Shown here piece by piece: positions 7,830 to 16,663 of a stretch of DNA of 64,000 nt. How positions within the stretch are numbered: position 1 is the first letter of the stretch; each line of letters opens with the position of its first letter. Source of the stretch: Streptomyces achromogenes (GTDB taxonomy: Bacteria; Actinomycetota; Actinomycetes; Streptomycetales; Streptomycetaceae); NCBI RefSeq assembly GCF_030816715.1, contig NZ_JAUSYH010000001.1, positions 7,688,001-7,752,000 of the forward strand, written 5' to 3'. The notes beneath the pieces were generated by a model. The model was not told the origin of the DNA, ran no database searches, and worked only from the letters and a program-made list of their open reading frames with translations. The position numbers and the translations under genes were made by a program.

Positions 7830-9140
7830 GTGCATGCGAGGTGCGACTTTCGGAATGTTTCAGGTCAGAAGGGATGTCCCGGAGGGTCGCGATGGCTGCG
7901 GGCGTTCGCCGTACTGCCGTTGCTGGCGTCGGTGCTCGCCGCTTGTGGCAGTGACGAGGGCTCCGGTAGGCCCACCCTCAACTGGTACAACTTCCCCGAC
8001 GACTCCGGTGCGCTCCAGAAGGCGGCCGACCGGTGCAGCCAGGCGTCAGGCGGCCGCTACAGGATCAGCTACAACAAGCTCCCGCGTGCCGCGGACGGCC
8101 AGCGCCAGCAACTTGTCCGCAGACTCGCCGCCGAGGACGACTCGCTCGACATCCTGGGCCTGGACGTCACCTGGGCGGCGGAGTTCGCCGAGGCGCGCTG
8201 GATCCGGGAATGGACGGGGGCGGCGAAGCAGCAGGCTGTCGAGGGCACCCTGCGCGTACCCCTGCAGACCTCGACCTGGAAGGGCAAGCTGTACGCCGTC
8301 CCGTACAACACCAACACCCAACTGCTGTGGTATCGCAAGGACCTGGTGCCCACCCCGCCCAGGACCTGGGCCGAGATGCTCGACATGGCCGGCGCCCTCG
8401 CCCGGCAGGGCAAACCGCACTTCGTGGAAATCCAGGGTGCCCAGTACGAGGGCCTGACCGTCTGGTTCAACACGCTGATCAACAGTGCGGGCGGCTCCAT
8501 CCTCAACGCGAGCGCGACCGAGCCCTCCCTCGGTCCTCCCGCTGTGCGGGCCGCAGGGATCATGCGTGAGCTGGCGAACTCCCCGGCCGCGGACCCCTCC
8601 CTGTCCAACCAGATGGAGGACCAGAACCGCCTAGCCATGGAGTCGGGGACGGCGGCGTTCGAACTCAACTACCCGTTCGTCTATCCGTCGATGAAGGCGA
8701 ACAACCCGGAGCTGTTCAAGAACTTCCGCTGGGCGCCGTACCCCCGGGTCGACCCGAACCGCCCGGCACGGCCCACCATCGGCGGCATCGATCTCGCGGT
8801 GAGCGCCTACTCGCGCCACCCCGACCTGGCCTTCGACGCGGCGCTGTGCCTGCGCAACCGGGAGAACCAGCTCACCGCCGCGCTCGAGGGCGGTCTGCCG
8901 CCCACCCTGCGCGCCGTGTACGACGAGCCGGCGTTCATGAAGGAGTACCCCTTCTCCGCGGAGGTGCTGGCCGCCCTGGAGTCGGCGAGCGTGCGCCCCA
9001 TCACTCCGGTCTACCAGAACGTGTCGATCGCGGTCTCCCACACGCTGTCCCCGCCGTCCGGGATCAAACCGGAGAGCTCCGTCAACACCATCAGGGAGCA
9101 GATCGACGATGCCCTGCGATCCGAGGGTGTGATCCCGTGA
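7830..9140 (+). CDS. LpqY-like trehalose-type ABC transporter receptor lipoprotein
   Basis: A solute-binding lipoprotein of about 436 residues. A basic N-terminus and a hydrophobic segment (AFAVLPLLASVLAAC) end in the lipobox LAAC, so the mature protein is tethered outside the membrane. The body resembles mycobacterial LpqY over its whole length: ILGLDVTWAAEFAEARW, YNTNTQLLWYRKDLV, GLTVWFNTLINSAGGS, ELNYPFVYPSM, TIGGIDLAVS and LEGGLPPTLRA. LpqY delivers trehalose to SugABC. The GTG at 7830 is preferred because GGGAGG lies about 10 nt before it; GTG 7821 is almost adjacent to that site. It is first of four genes. Trehalose as ligand is inferred from resemblance. Confidence 0.88.
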   Translation: MHARCDFRNVSGQKGCPGGSRWLRAFAVLPLLASVLAACGSDEGSGRPTLNWYNFPDDSGALQKAADRCSQASGGRYRISYNKLPRAADGQRQQLVRRLAAEDDSLDILGLDVTWAAEFAEARWIREWTGAAKQQAVEGTLRVPLQTSTWKGKLYAVPYNTNTQLLWYRKDLVPTPPRTWAEMLDMAGALARQGKPHFVEIQGAQYEGLTVWFNTLINSAGGSILNASATEPSLGPPAVRAAGIMRELANSPAADPSLSNQMEDQNRLAMESGTAAFELNYPFVYPSMKANNPELFKNFRWAPYPRVDPNRPARPTIGGIDLAVSAYSRHPDLAFDAALCLRNRENQLTAALEGGLPPTLRAVYDEPAFMKEYPFSAEVLAALESASVRPITPVYQNVSIAVSHTLSPPSGIKPESSVNTIREQIDDALRSEGVIP

Positions 9141-9210
9141 ACCACCACCTCCCGCACCACTCCGTCAGCCGGTGCCGCGGCGCGCGGGCCTCGTCCTCGG
9201 ACGGCACGAG

Positions 9211-10170
9211 ATGAGCACGCGGGCGCAACCGGCCGGAACCCCGCCGTCCCCCGGGGCGGGGACGGAGCAGACGGAGCCGGACCGGGCGGCACTCTCGGCG
9301 GGTGCCAGGCAGGAGCGGCGGCTCGGATGGCTGCTCTGCGCGCCCGCCGTCGTCGTCATGATCGCCGTGACCGCCTACCCCATCGGGTACGCCATCTACC
9401 TGTCCCTCCAGCGGTACGACCTGCGCTTCCCGGGACAGGCGAAGTTCGTGGGCCTGAGCAACTACGGGGCGGTGCTGTCCTCCCCGTTCTGGTGGGACGC
9501 CTTCTGGGTCACGCTGTTCATCACCGTCGTGTCCGTGGTGATCGAGCTGGTCCTCGGCATGGGGCTCGCTCTGGTCATGCACCGCACGCTCTTCTGGCGC
9601 GGCGTCGTCCGCACGTCGGTCCTCATTCCGTACGGGATCGTCACCGTGGTCGCCGCCTTCTCCTGGCAGTACGCCTGGACCCCGAACCTCGGATACCTCG
9701 CCGAGCTGCTGCCCAGCGGAGAGGCTCCGCTGACCGAGCAGTGGCCCGCCCTCTGGCTGATCATCCTCGCCGAGGTGTGGAAGACGACGCCGTTCATGGC
9801 CCTGCTGCTCCTCGCGGGCCTCGCGCTGGTCCCCGAGGAGACCCTGAAGGCGGCCATGGTGGACGGTGCCACCGCCTGGCAGCGGTTCACCAAGGTCATG
9901 CTGCCGCTGATGAAACCGGCCATCCTGGTGGCCCTGCTCTTCCGCACACTGGACGCGTTCCGGATCTTCGACAACATCTACATCCTGACCGCGGGCGCCC
10001 ACGGGACCGGCTCGCTGTCCATCCTCGGGTACGACAACCTGTTCACCGCGCTGAACCTGGGCATCGGGTCGGCGATCTCGGTCCTGATCTTCATCTGCGT
10101 CGGGATCATCGCCTTCGCCTTCGTCAAACTGTTCGGCGCCGCAGCACCGGGCGCGGAGGTGAAGCGCTGA
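9211..10170 (+). CDS. ABC sugar permease, SugA type
   Basis: A 319-residue inner-membrane permease with six predicted transmembrane segments, beginning with LGWLLCAPAVVVMIAVTAYP. The cytoplasmic EAA loop that contacts the ATPase reads ETLKAAMVDGATAWQRF. It belongs to the MalF-like half of CUT1 sugar importers and fits SugA of the LpqY-SugABC system. It starts 70 nt after the receptor gene at ATG 9211 and its stop overlaps the start of the next permease (TGATG). Confidence 0.92.
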   Translation: MSTRAQPAGTPPSPGAGTEQTEPDRAALSAGARQERRLGWLLCAPAVVVMIAVTAYPIGYAIYLSLQRYDLRFPGQAKFVGLSNYGAVLSSPFWWDAFWVTLFITVVSVVIELVLGMGLALVMHRTLFWRGVVRTSVLIPYGIVTVVAAFSWQYAWTPNLGYLAELLPSGEAPLTEQWPALWLIILAEVWKTTPFMALLLLAGLALVPEETLKAAMVDGATAWQRFTKVMLPLMKPAILVALLFRTLDAFRIFDNIYILTAGAHGTGSLSILGYDNLFTALNLGIGSAISVLIFICVGIIAFAFVKLFGAAAPGAEVKR

Positions 10171-11003
10171 TGGCCGCGGCGGGAAAGACGCATGCCGCCC
10201 GATGGGGTGTCATGAACGTGGTGGTGGTGCTGTACGCCCTGTTCCCGGTGTGGTGGATCGCCGCGCTGTCTTTCAAGGACCCCACCACCCTCACGGACGG
10301 CGACTACATCCCCAGGGACTGGACCCTGGAGAACTACCGGGGCATCTTCGACACCTCCGAGTTCACCCGCGCACTGATCAACTCGATCGGTATCGCCCTG
10401 ATCTCCACGGTGATCGCGGTGGCGCTGGGCACCATGGCCGCCTACGCGGTGGCCAGGCTGCGCTTCCCCGGCAAGCGGGTGCTCATCGGCATGTCACTGC
10501 TGATCGCCATGTTCCCTCCGATCTCCCTCGTGTCACCGCTGTTCAACATCGAGCGGATCATCGGGATCTTCGACACCTGGGTCGGGCTGATCATCCCGTA
10601 CATGACCTTCTCCCTGCCGCTCGCGATCTACACCCTGTCGGCCTTCTTCCGGGAGATCCCCTGGGATCTGGAGAAGGCCGCAAAGGTCGACGGGGCGACG
10701 CCCGCGCAGGCATTCCGGATGGTCATCGTGCCGCTGGCCGCGCCGGGCGTGTTCACCACCGCCATTCTCGTGTTCATCTTCTGCTGGAACGACTTCCTGT
10801 TCGCGATCTCGCTGACTTCCACCGAGTCCGCGCGCACGGTGCCTGCCGCGATCGCGTTCTTCACCGGGAGCTCCCAGTTCCAGCAGCCCACGGGGTCGAT
10901 CGCCGCCGCCGCTGTGGTCATCACCATCCCGATCATCGTTTTCGTCCTGTTCTTCCAGCGGCGGATCGTCGCCGGACTCACCTCCGGAGCAGTCAAGGGG
11001 TGA
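10170..11003 (+). CDS. ABC sugar permease, SugB type
   Basis: A 277-residue MalG-like permease with six transmembrane segments. It has the typical periplasmic start FPVWWIAALSFKDP, the conserved SLPLAIYTLSAFFREIPWD and the EAA loop DLEKAAKVDGATPAQAF. It heterodimerises with the preceding permease to form the membrane channel. One-base overlap with the upstream stop (TGATG) indicates coupled translation. Confidence 0.93.
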   Translation: MAAAGKTHAARWGVMNVVVVLYALFPVWWIAALSFKDPTTLTDGDYIPRDWTLENYRGIFDTSEFTRALINSIGIALISTVIAVALGTMAAYAVARLRFPGKRVLIGMSLLIAMFPPISLVSPLFNIERIIGIFDTWVGLIIPYMTFSLPLAIYTLSAFFREIPWDLEKAAKVDGATPAQAFRMVIVPLAAPGVFTTAILVFIFCWNDFLFAISLTSTESARTVPAAIAFFTGSSQFQQPTGSIAAAAVVITIPIIVFVLFFQRRIVAGLTSGAVKG

Positions 11004-11093
11004 ACGGGCCGACCGCCGCAGACAGGCCACCGGTCCGGGACGCCGACCGCGGTACCCGGAGCCGGAAGGCATCAAGGCAAGGAGGCACCATCC

Positions 11094-12281
11094 ATGGCCG
11101 AGATCATCCTTGAGGGAGTCACCAAGCGTTTTCCCGACGGGGCCCTCGCCGTGAAGGACGTGGACCTCGAGATCGCCGACGGCGAGTTCGTGATCCTGGT
11201 CGGCCCGTCGGGATGCGGCAAGTCCACCACCCTGAACATGATCGCCGGACTGGAGGACATCACCGAGGGCACCCTGCGCATCGGAGACCGAGTCGTCAAC
11301 GACCTGGCTCCCAAGGAACGCGACGTCGCCATGGTGTTCCAGAGCTATGCCCTGTACCCGCACATGAACGTCCGGGAGAACATGGGCTTCCCGCTGCGCC
11401 TGGCCAAGGTGGACAAGGACACCATCCACGCCAAGGTGACGGAAGCCGCCCGGATCCTTGACCTCACCGAGCACCTGGACCGCAAGCCCGCCAACCTCTC
11501 GGGTGGTCAGCGCCAGCGCGTGGCCATGGGGCGGGCGATCGTCCGTGATCCCAAGGCGTTCCTGATGGACGAGCCACTGTCCAACCTGGACGCCAAACTC
11601 CGGGTACAGATGCGCACTCAGATCTCCCGGCTGCAGCGGAGCCTCGGCACGACCACCGTGTACGTCACCCACGACCAGACCGAGGCGATGACGCTCGGCG
11701 ACCGGGTCGTGGTCATGAGGCAGGGCCTGGTCCAACAGATCGGCACACCTGCCGAGTTGTACGACCTGCCGCGCAACATCTTCGTCGCGGGCTTCATCGG
11801 CTCCCCGGCGATGAACTTCCTGAACGCCACTCTGGAGGGCGGTGCCCTGCGCTCGTCCCTGGGCGACCTGACCCTCGACGACCGTACGAGGCAGGCGCTG
11901 GAAAGACAGAACGCGCCCCGCGAGGTCATCGTCGGGCTGCGACCGGAGGCATTCGAGGACGTGGCCCTGGCACACGACCGGGACCGGACGGGCCCGGTCT
12001 TCACCGCCACCGTGGAGGTACTGGAGTCGCTGGGCTCCGATGCGTATGTCTACTTCACCGCGGAGGGCGGGCCCGCGACGACCGCCGAACTGGAAGAGCT
12101 CGCCAAGGACTCGGGCCTGCGCGACACCGGCGCCGACACCCATAACATCGTGGCCCGCCTGGACGCCGCCACCCGTGCCCGCGAGGGCGAACCGGTGGAG
12201 CTACAGGTCGACATGGCCAAGGCTCACGTGTTCGACCCGGCGACCGGAGCGAACCTTACGCATCCAGTGAGGGCGGACTGA
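11094..12281 (+). CDS. ABC sugar transporter ATPase, SugC/MsmX/UgpC type
   Basis: A 395-residue nucleotide-binding protein of the MalK subfamily. Walker A GPSGCGKSTT, Q-loop MVFQSYALYPHMNV, ABC signature LSGGQRQRVAMGRA, Walker B FLMDEPLSNLD and the H-loop His in YVTHDQTEAM are intact. The C-terminal regulatory TOBE-type domain spans about 240-390. It powers the two permeases encoded just upstream; an AAGGAGG seven to nine nt before the ATG gives it its own strong ribosome binding site. ATPases of this type are often shared among several sugar importers in Streptomyces, so it may serve more than one system. Confidence 0.94.
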   Translation: MAEIILEGVTKRFPDGALAVKDVDLEIADGEFVILVGPSGCGKSTTLNMIAGLEDITEGTLRIGDRVVNDLAPKERDVAMVFQSYALYPHMNVRENMGFPLRLAKVDKDTIHAKVTEAARILDLTEHLDRKPANLSGGQRQRVAMGRAIVRDPKAFLMDEPLSNLDAKLRVQMRTQISRLQRSLGTTTVYVTHDQTEAMTLGDRVVVMRQGLVQQIGTPAELYDLPRNIFVAGFIGSPAMNFLNATLEGGALRSSLGDLTLDDRTRQALERQNAPREVIVGLRPEAFEDVALAHDRDRTGPVFTATVEVLESLGSDAYVYFTAEGGPATTAELEELAKDSGLRDTGADTHNIVARLDAATRAREGEPVELQVDMAKAHVFDPATGANLTHPVRAD

Positions 12282-12404
12282 TGATGCACCACACAGGGCG
12301 CGCTACGCAGCCGTGTACCCGGCGACTCACCAGGCGGCTGGTCTTTGTCGACTACGCAGGCGTCCCGGAAAGGGTGTTCCCCGCGGAGGCGGCGCGTGGT
12401 GTCA

Positions 12405-12426
12405 GGCGCCGCCGGCGGCCGGCGCC
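12405..12426 (+). terminator. Possible terminator after the sugar ABC operon
   Basis: GGCGCCG (12405-12411) pairs with CGGCGCC (12420-12426) around an 8-nt loop. It lies in the 258-bp gap before the convergent Fbp-type operon; no convincing gene is seen there (a 98-codon frame starting at the operon stop shows no recognisable domain). Confidence 0.4.
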
Positions 12427-12539
12427 AGGTGCTCTTCTGGAGCGGCTTGGGGACCGGCTCGCCCGGCCCCGGTCCTCACCTGGCGCGGCGTCAGCTCGGC
12501 CGCTGGGCAGACTCCGGTACGGCCTCCGCGGGTTTTCCG

Positions 12540-13694
12540 TCAGCGCCCCGAGGACGACAGGGTCTGGCCCTGGGTGAGCAGGTAGGCCCGGTCCGGGTCG
12601 AGGGTGACGTCGACGTTGGTGCCCTCGGTCAACGCCTCGCGCGGGTCGACGCCCGGCTCGGTGACGGTGATGGTGCCGCCGGTCGTCTCCACCTCGTAGT
12701 CGGTGGTCGGCCCGTGGAAGGTGGAGCGCAGGACCGCGCCGATCCCCGCGCCGCCGTCGGTGACGGGGGACAGCCTGACGGTCTCCGGACGCACCATCAG
12801 ATACGTGTCGGTCGCGCCGGCCGTCACCTTGGGGTGCGCGGCGACGGTGAGCCGGCGGCCGAGCACGCTCACCGTCGCCCGGCCGTCGGCGACGCTCTCG
12901 GGGGCCGCCTCGAGGAAGTTGGCGCGGCCGATGAAGTCGGCGACGAAGACACTGGCCGGCCTCGCGTAGATCTCACCCGGCGTCGCCGCCTGCTCCACCC
13001 TTCCCTTGTTCATCACCACGATCCGGTCGGACATGCTCATCGCCTCGTCCTGGTCGTGGGTGACGTAGAGGCTGGTGATGCCGAACATCTTCTGGATGCG
13101 CCGGATCTCCGCCCGCATCGCGTCCCGCAGCTTGGCGTCCAGGTTGGACAGCGGCTCGTCGAACAGCAGCACCTTCGGCTGCACCACCAGGGCGCGGGCC
13201 AGCGCCACCCGCTGCTGCTGGCCGCCGGACAGCTCGTGCGGGCTGCGGTCCTCCAGACCGACCAGGTTCATGCTGGTGACGGCCATCCGCATACTGGTGG
13301 CGATGTCGTCGCGGGAACGGCGCTGCAGCCGCATCCCGTAGGCGATGTTCTCCGCCACCGTCATGTGCGGGAACAGCGCGTAGCTCTGGAACACCATCGC
13401 CATGGGCCTGCGCTGCGGGGGCATCGCGTCGATGGCCCGGCCGTCGAGCAGGATGCTGCCGCTGGAGGACTCCTCGAAGCCGGCCACCATCCGCAAGGTG
13501 GTGGTCTTGCCGCAGCCGGACGGTCCGAGCAAGGTGATGAACTCCCCGGGCTCGACGTCGAGACCGACGCTGTCGACGGCGGTCACCGTGCCGGAGCGGC
13601 CGGTGAACCGCTTGGTCAGGGCGTCGAGCCGCAGATGGCCGCTGTCGGCCTCGCGCACGGGCGCGGGGTGGAGTTCGGGTGCGGCGGCGGTCAT
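12540..13694 (-). CDS. ABC transporter ATPase, FbpC/PotA type
   Basis: A 384-residue ATPase: Walker A GPSGCGKTTT, Q-loop MVFQSYALFPHMTV, signature LSGGQQQRVALARA, Walker B LLFDEPLSNLD, H-loop YVTHDQDEAMSMSD. The C-terminal TOBE region contains LMVRPETVRLSP. This is the Fe3+/spermidine/sulfate class of importers. It is the last gene of a three-gene transport operon and overlaps the permease gene by 4 nt. It energises import of the ligand captured by the receptor encoded at the head of the operon. Confidence 0.93.
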   Translation of the reverse strand: MTAAAPELHPAPVREADSGHLRLDALTKRFTGRSGTVTAVDSVGLDVEPGEFITLLGPSGCGKTTTLRMVAGFEESSSGSILLDGRAIDAMPPQRRPMAMVFQSYALFPHMTVAENIAYGMRLQRRSRDDIATSMRMAVTSMNLVGLEDRSPHELSGGQQQRVALARALVVQPKVLLFDEPLSNLDAKLRDAMRAEIRRIQKMFGITSLYVTHDQDEAMSMSDRIVVMNKGRVEQAATPGEIYARPASVFVADFIGRANFLEAAPESVADGRATVSVLGRRLTVAAHPKVTAGATDTYLMVRPETVRLSPVTDGGAGIGAVLRSTFHGPTTDYEVETTGGTITVTEPGVDPREALTEGTNVDVTLDPDRAYLLTQGQTLSSSGR

Positions 13695-15448
13695 GACTTC
13701 TGCCTTTCGGAGGTGGCGGTGCGCTGCAGGGCGGCGCCGGCGCCGACGAGGACGCGGATGACCGCGAAGCCCGCCAGCACCAGCACGGTGAGCACGGTGC
13801 AGTAGGCGAAGGCGACGCCGTACCGGCCCGTGCCGGCGGCGCTGAGGACCTGGGAAGTGATGATCTTCGTCTGAGGGGTGACCAGCAGGACGATCGTGGA
13901 GACGGAGGTCATGCTGCGGGCGAAGCTGTAGCTCAGCCCGGTCAGCAGCGCCGGCCGGATGAGGGGGAGCGTCACCCGGCGGAAGGTCTGCAGGGGGCTC
14001 GCCCCCAGGTCGGTCGACGCCTGCTCGATGTAAGGGTGCAGCTGGGTGAGCGAGCCCACCGCGGTGCGCTGGCCGGCCGGAACGCTGCGGACGATGTACG
14101 CGAGCACGATGGCGACCGCGCCCCCGGCGACGGCGCTCCCGCCGACCAGGCTCGGCAGCGCGTGCACCGGGCCGATCCACCGGTCCGGCCGGTACGCCAG
14201 CACGAACCCGATGCCCAGCACGGTGCCGGGGACGGCGACGCCCAGCGTGCCGCCGAGGTCGAGCAGCCAGGCCGTGCGGTCCAGGTGCCGCACGACGAGC
14301 CAGGCGATGACCAGACCGACGATGCCCGCCACGGGCGTGGCGATGGCGGCGAACTTGAGCGTGTCCAGCACCGCCTCCACGCCGACCCCGGCGACGACCT
14401 CCTTGAGGTAGTCGAGGGTGAACGTGTTGTCGACGCCGAACACCCGGGTCATGGATCCCACGATCACGGTGCCGTAGAGGCTCAGGATCACCGCGGCGGC
14501 CAGCAGCGCCAGGCCGTAGAACGGCCACCTGGCCCAGCCGCCGATCAGATGGACGCTGCCGGAGGGCCGGCCGGTGATGGTGGTGCGCACCTTCCGGTTC
14601 ATCCACCGCCGCTGTCCGAAGTACATCGCCAGCGACGGCACCAGCAGGATCACGCAGTACACCGACGCGCCGGTGATGTCGTACTCACCGGTGACCGCCA
14701 GGTAGGCGCGGCCGGCCAGGACGGTGTAGTCGCCGCCCAGCACCAGGGGGTTGGCCAGATCGGCGATCGCCTCCACGAACAGCAGCAGGAACGGTGCGAC
14801 CAGCCCCGGCGCCACCAGCGGCAGGATCACCGTGCGCAGGATCCGCCACCGGGAGGCGCCCATGTTCATGGCCGCCTCCTCCAGCGCCGGGTCCAGCCCC
14901 CGCAGCATGCCGAGCAGCCCCAGGTACGCCACGGGGAAGAGCGACAGCGACAGCACGAACACCAGCCCGTCGAGGCCGTAGATGTCGTACTCCATGCCGA
15001 ACACGCCGTTGCTGCTGACGACGCCGCGCCGCCCGTACAGCACGACCGTGGCCGTGGCGATCGCGAACGGCGGGCTGACGATCGGCAGCAGGGCGACGAC
15101 GTGCAGGATCCTTTTGCCCGGCACGTCGAGCCGGGCCTGGACGAACGCGAACAGGAAGCCGAGCGCCGTGCCGCAGACCCCGACGAGCGTGCCGAGCACC
15201 AGGGTGTTGCGCAGCACGACCAGGTCGACCCACGAGGTGAAGAACTCCGCGTAGCGCGGCAGCGCGTCGGGCGCGAAGGCGGTGGCGAGCACCGCGACCA
15301 GGGGAACCGCCGCGCCGATCACCACCAGCAGGGCGACGGCGGTGATCAGGATGCCCACGCCCGGGTCGGGCCGGCGGCGCCTGCGCGGCACCGCCGCCCC
15401 GTTCGGGGCGGCCGGGGACGGCGCGCGGCCGGAGAGCGTCGTGGTCAT
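13691..15448 (-). CDS. Double-domain ABC permease, FbpB type
   Basis: A 585-residue membrane protein in which two six-segment permease halves are fused, as in FbpB and related ferric-iron or phosphonate importers. Each half carries its own EAA loop: ALEEAAMNMGASRWRIL in the first and YIEQASTDLGASPLQTF in the second. A basic cytosolic N-terminus (RRRRRPDPG) follows the start. Start ATG 15448 overlaps the receptor gene's stop (ATGA), and its own end overlaps the ATPase gene, so all three are coupled. Confidence 0.92.
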   Translation of the reverse strand: MTTTLSGRAPSPAAPNGAAVPRRRRRPDPGVGILITAVALLVVIGAAVPLVAVLATAFAPDALPRYAEFFTSWVDLVVLRNTLVLGTLVGVCGTALGFLFAFVQARLDVPGKRILHVVALLPIVSPPFAIATATVVLYGRRGVVSSNGVFGMEYDIYGLDGLVFVLSLSLFPVAYLGLLGMLRGLDPALEEAAMNMGASRWRILRTVILPLVAPGLVAPFLLLFVEAIADLANPLVLGGDYTVLAGRAYLAVTGEYDITGASVYCVILLVPSLAMYFGQRRWMNRKVRTTITGRPSGSVHLIGGWARWPFYGLALLAAAVILSLYGTVIVGSMTRVFGVDNTFTLDYLKEVVAGVGVEAVLDTLKFAAIATPVAGIVGLVIAWLVVRHLDRTAWLLDLGGTLGVAVPGTVLGIGFVLAYRPDRWIGPVHALPSLVGGSAVAGGAVAIVLAYIVRSVPAGQRTAVGSLTQLHPYIEQASTDLGASPLQTFRRVTLPLIRPALLTGLSYSFARSMTSVSTIVLLVTPQTKIITSQVLSAAGTGRYGVAFAYCTVLTVLVLAGFAVIRVLVGAGAALQRTATSERQKS

Positions 15449-16524
15449 GACTTCGGCGCCTGCGCGACTTCTTCGTCGAACCGCTTGGTCAGCGTCGGCT
15501 TCGCCGCTCCGGCCCGGGCCGCGTCGTAGTCCACCAGCTTGACGGCGGCCAGGTCCACGACCTTGCCGGAGACCTTGGCAGCGGGGTTGGTGGGGACCTG
15601 GTAGGCCTTGACGCCGGCGCCTATCTCCTGCGCCTGCGGCGTGAGGGCCCAGTCGACGAACTTCCGCGCGCTCACCGGGTCCTTCCCGCCCTTGACCAGC
15701 GCGACACCACCGGTCTCGTAGCCCGTTCCCTCGGCGGGGAAGGTCACCTGCAGACCCGGGAAGCCGGCCTCCTTGGTGGCCGTGCAGTCGTGGGAGAAGA
15801 TGACGCCGACGGCGACCTCGCCACGCGCTGTCATCTGCGCCGGCGCCGAGCCGGACTTGGTGTACTGCAGCACGTTGGGGTGCAGCTTGCGCATGTAGGC
15901 CAACGCCTTGTCCTCGTCCCCGCCGGCCAGCTGCACCTGCGTCCACAGGGCCGTGTAGGCCGTGCCCGACGTGGAGGGGTGCGCGATGCCGATGTCGTCC
16001 TTCAGCTTCGGGTCGAGCAGGTCGGCCCAGGACCGCGGGGCGCTGAGACCCTTCTCCTTCAGCAGTGCGCCGTTGCTGCAGAATCCGAGCACGCCGACGT
16101 AGACGCCGGTCCACAGACCGGAGGCGTCCTTGTACTTGGCGGGGATGACGGCCGCGTTCGGCGACACGTACGGCTCCAGCAGCTTCTGGTCGCCGGCGGC
16201 CGCGTATCCGTCCGCCGGGCCGCCGTACCAGACGTCGAACTCCGCGTTGCCCTTGCCGGCCTGGATCCGGGCCAGCGCCTCGCCGCTGGAGAGCCGGACG
16301 AAGTCGGCCTTCACCCCGGACGTCTTCGCGAACTGCTTCGTGGTGGCGGCGCACCACTCCTCGGTGGCGCCGCAGGCGACGTGCACGACGCCACCGTCCT
16401 GTGCGGCGCCGACGTCGCCCGCCTCGCGGGCACAGCCGCTCGCGGCGGCGACCACGGCCGCCAGAACCGCCGCCGTCACTGCCGCGCCGTGGCGCGATCG
16501 TCTTCCCCTGGTCACGACTGTCAC
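15445..16524 (-). CDS. Fbp-type ABC receptor lipoprotein (ferric iron or related anion)
   Basis: A 359-residue extracellular binding protein. The N-terminus is basic, then a hydrophobic stretch ends in a lipobox (AAASGC), so it is membrane-tethered. The body matches the FbpA/PhnS type: an early VHVACGATEEW strand, FDVWYGGPADGYAAA, GLWTGVYVGVLGF, SGTAYTALWT and AVGVIFSHDC. Members bind ferric iron, 2-aminoethylphosphonate or other small anions; the visible sequence does not decide which. The start is a GTG. It heads the operon, and upstream of it lie regularly spaced GGTGA repeats. The response regulator gene encoded next on the same strand is the obvious candidate regulator. Confidence 0.88.
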   Translation of the reverse strand: MTVVTRGRRSRHGAAVTAAVLAAVVAAASGCAREAGDVGAAQDGGVVHVACGATEEWCAATTKQFAKTSGVKADFVRLSSGEALARIQAGKGNAEFDVWYGGPADGYAAAGDQKLLEPYVSPNAAVIPAKYKDASGLWTGVYVGVLGFCSNGALLKEKGLSAPRSWADLLDPKLKDDIGIAHPSTSGTAYTALWTQVQLAGGDEDKALAYMRKLHPNVLQYTKSGSAPAQMTARGEVAVGVIFSHDCTATKEAGFPGLQVTFPAEGTGYETGGVALVKGGKDPVSARKFVDWALTPQAQEIGAGVKAYQVPTNPAAKVSGKVVDLAAVKLVDYDAARAGAAKPTLTKRFDEEVAQAPKS

Positions 16525-16592
16525 GACGTCGACCTCCGCGTGTGTGGGCCCGGCCGGCTCGGCCGAGCGATGTTGCGGCCACGTTAGGAGCG

Positions 16593-16646
16593 GGTGAACG
16601 GGCCTGCGGTGACGGTGTGGTGAGCCTCGGTGACAGCGCCGTCACC
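16593..16646 (-). promoter_or_regulatory. GGTGA direct repeats upstream of the Fbp-type operon
   Basis: GGTGA occurs at 16608, 16619 and 16629 (spacing 11 and 10 bp, one helical turn) with an additional copy at 16593, and the last copy is part of GGTGAC-n6-GTCACC ending at 16646. Regular direct repeats of this kind are typical binding sites for OmpR/PhoB-type response regulators. The site lies between the receptor gene start and the end of the regulator gene. Confidence 0.45.
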
Positions 16647-16663
16647 AGAGCGTGCGGGCGCCG

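Noticed and set aside
12281..12577. A 98-codon frame starting on the SugC stop codon
   Set aside because: No recognisable domain, Arg-rich second half, runs into the convergent ATPase gene and contains a hairpin; probably not coding.
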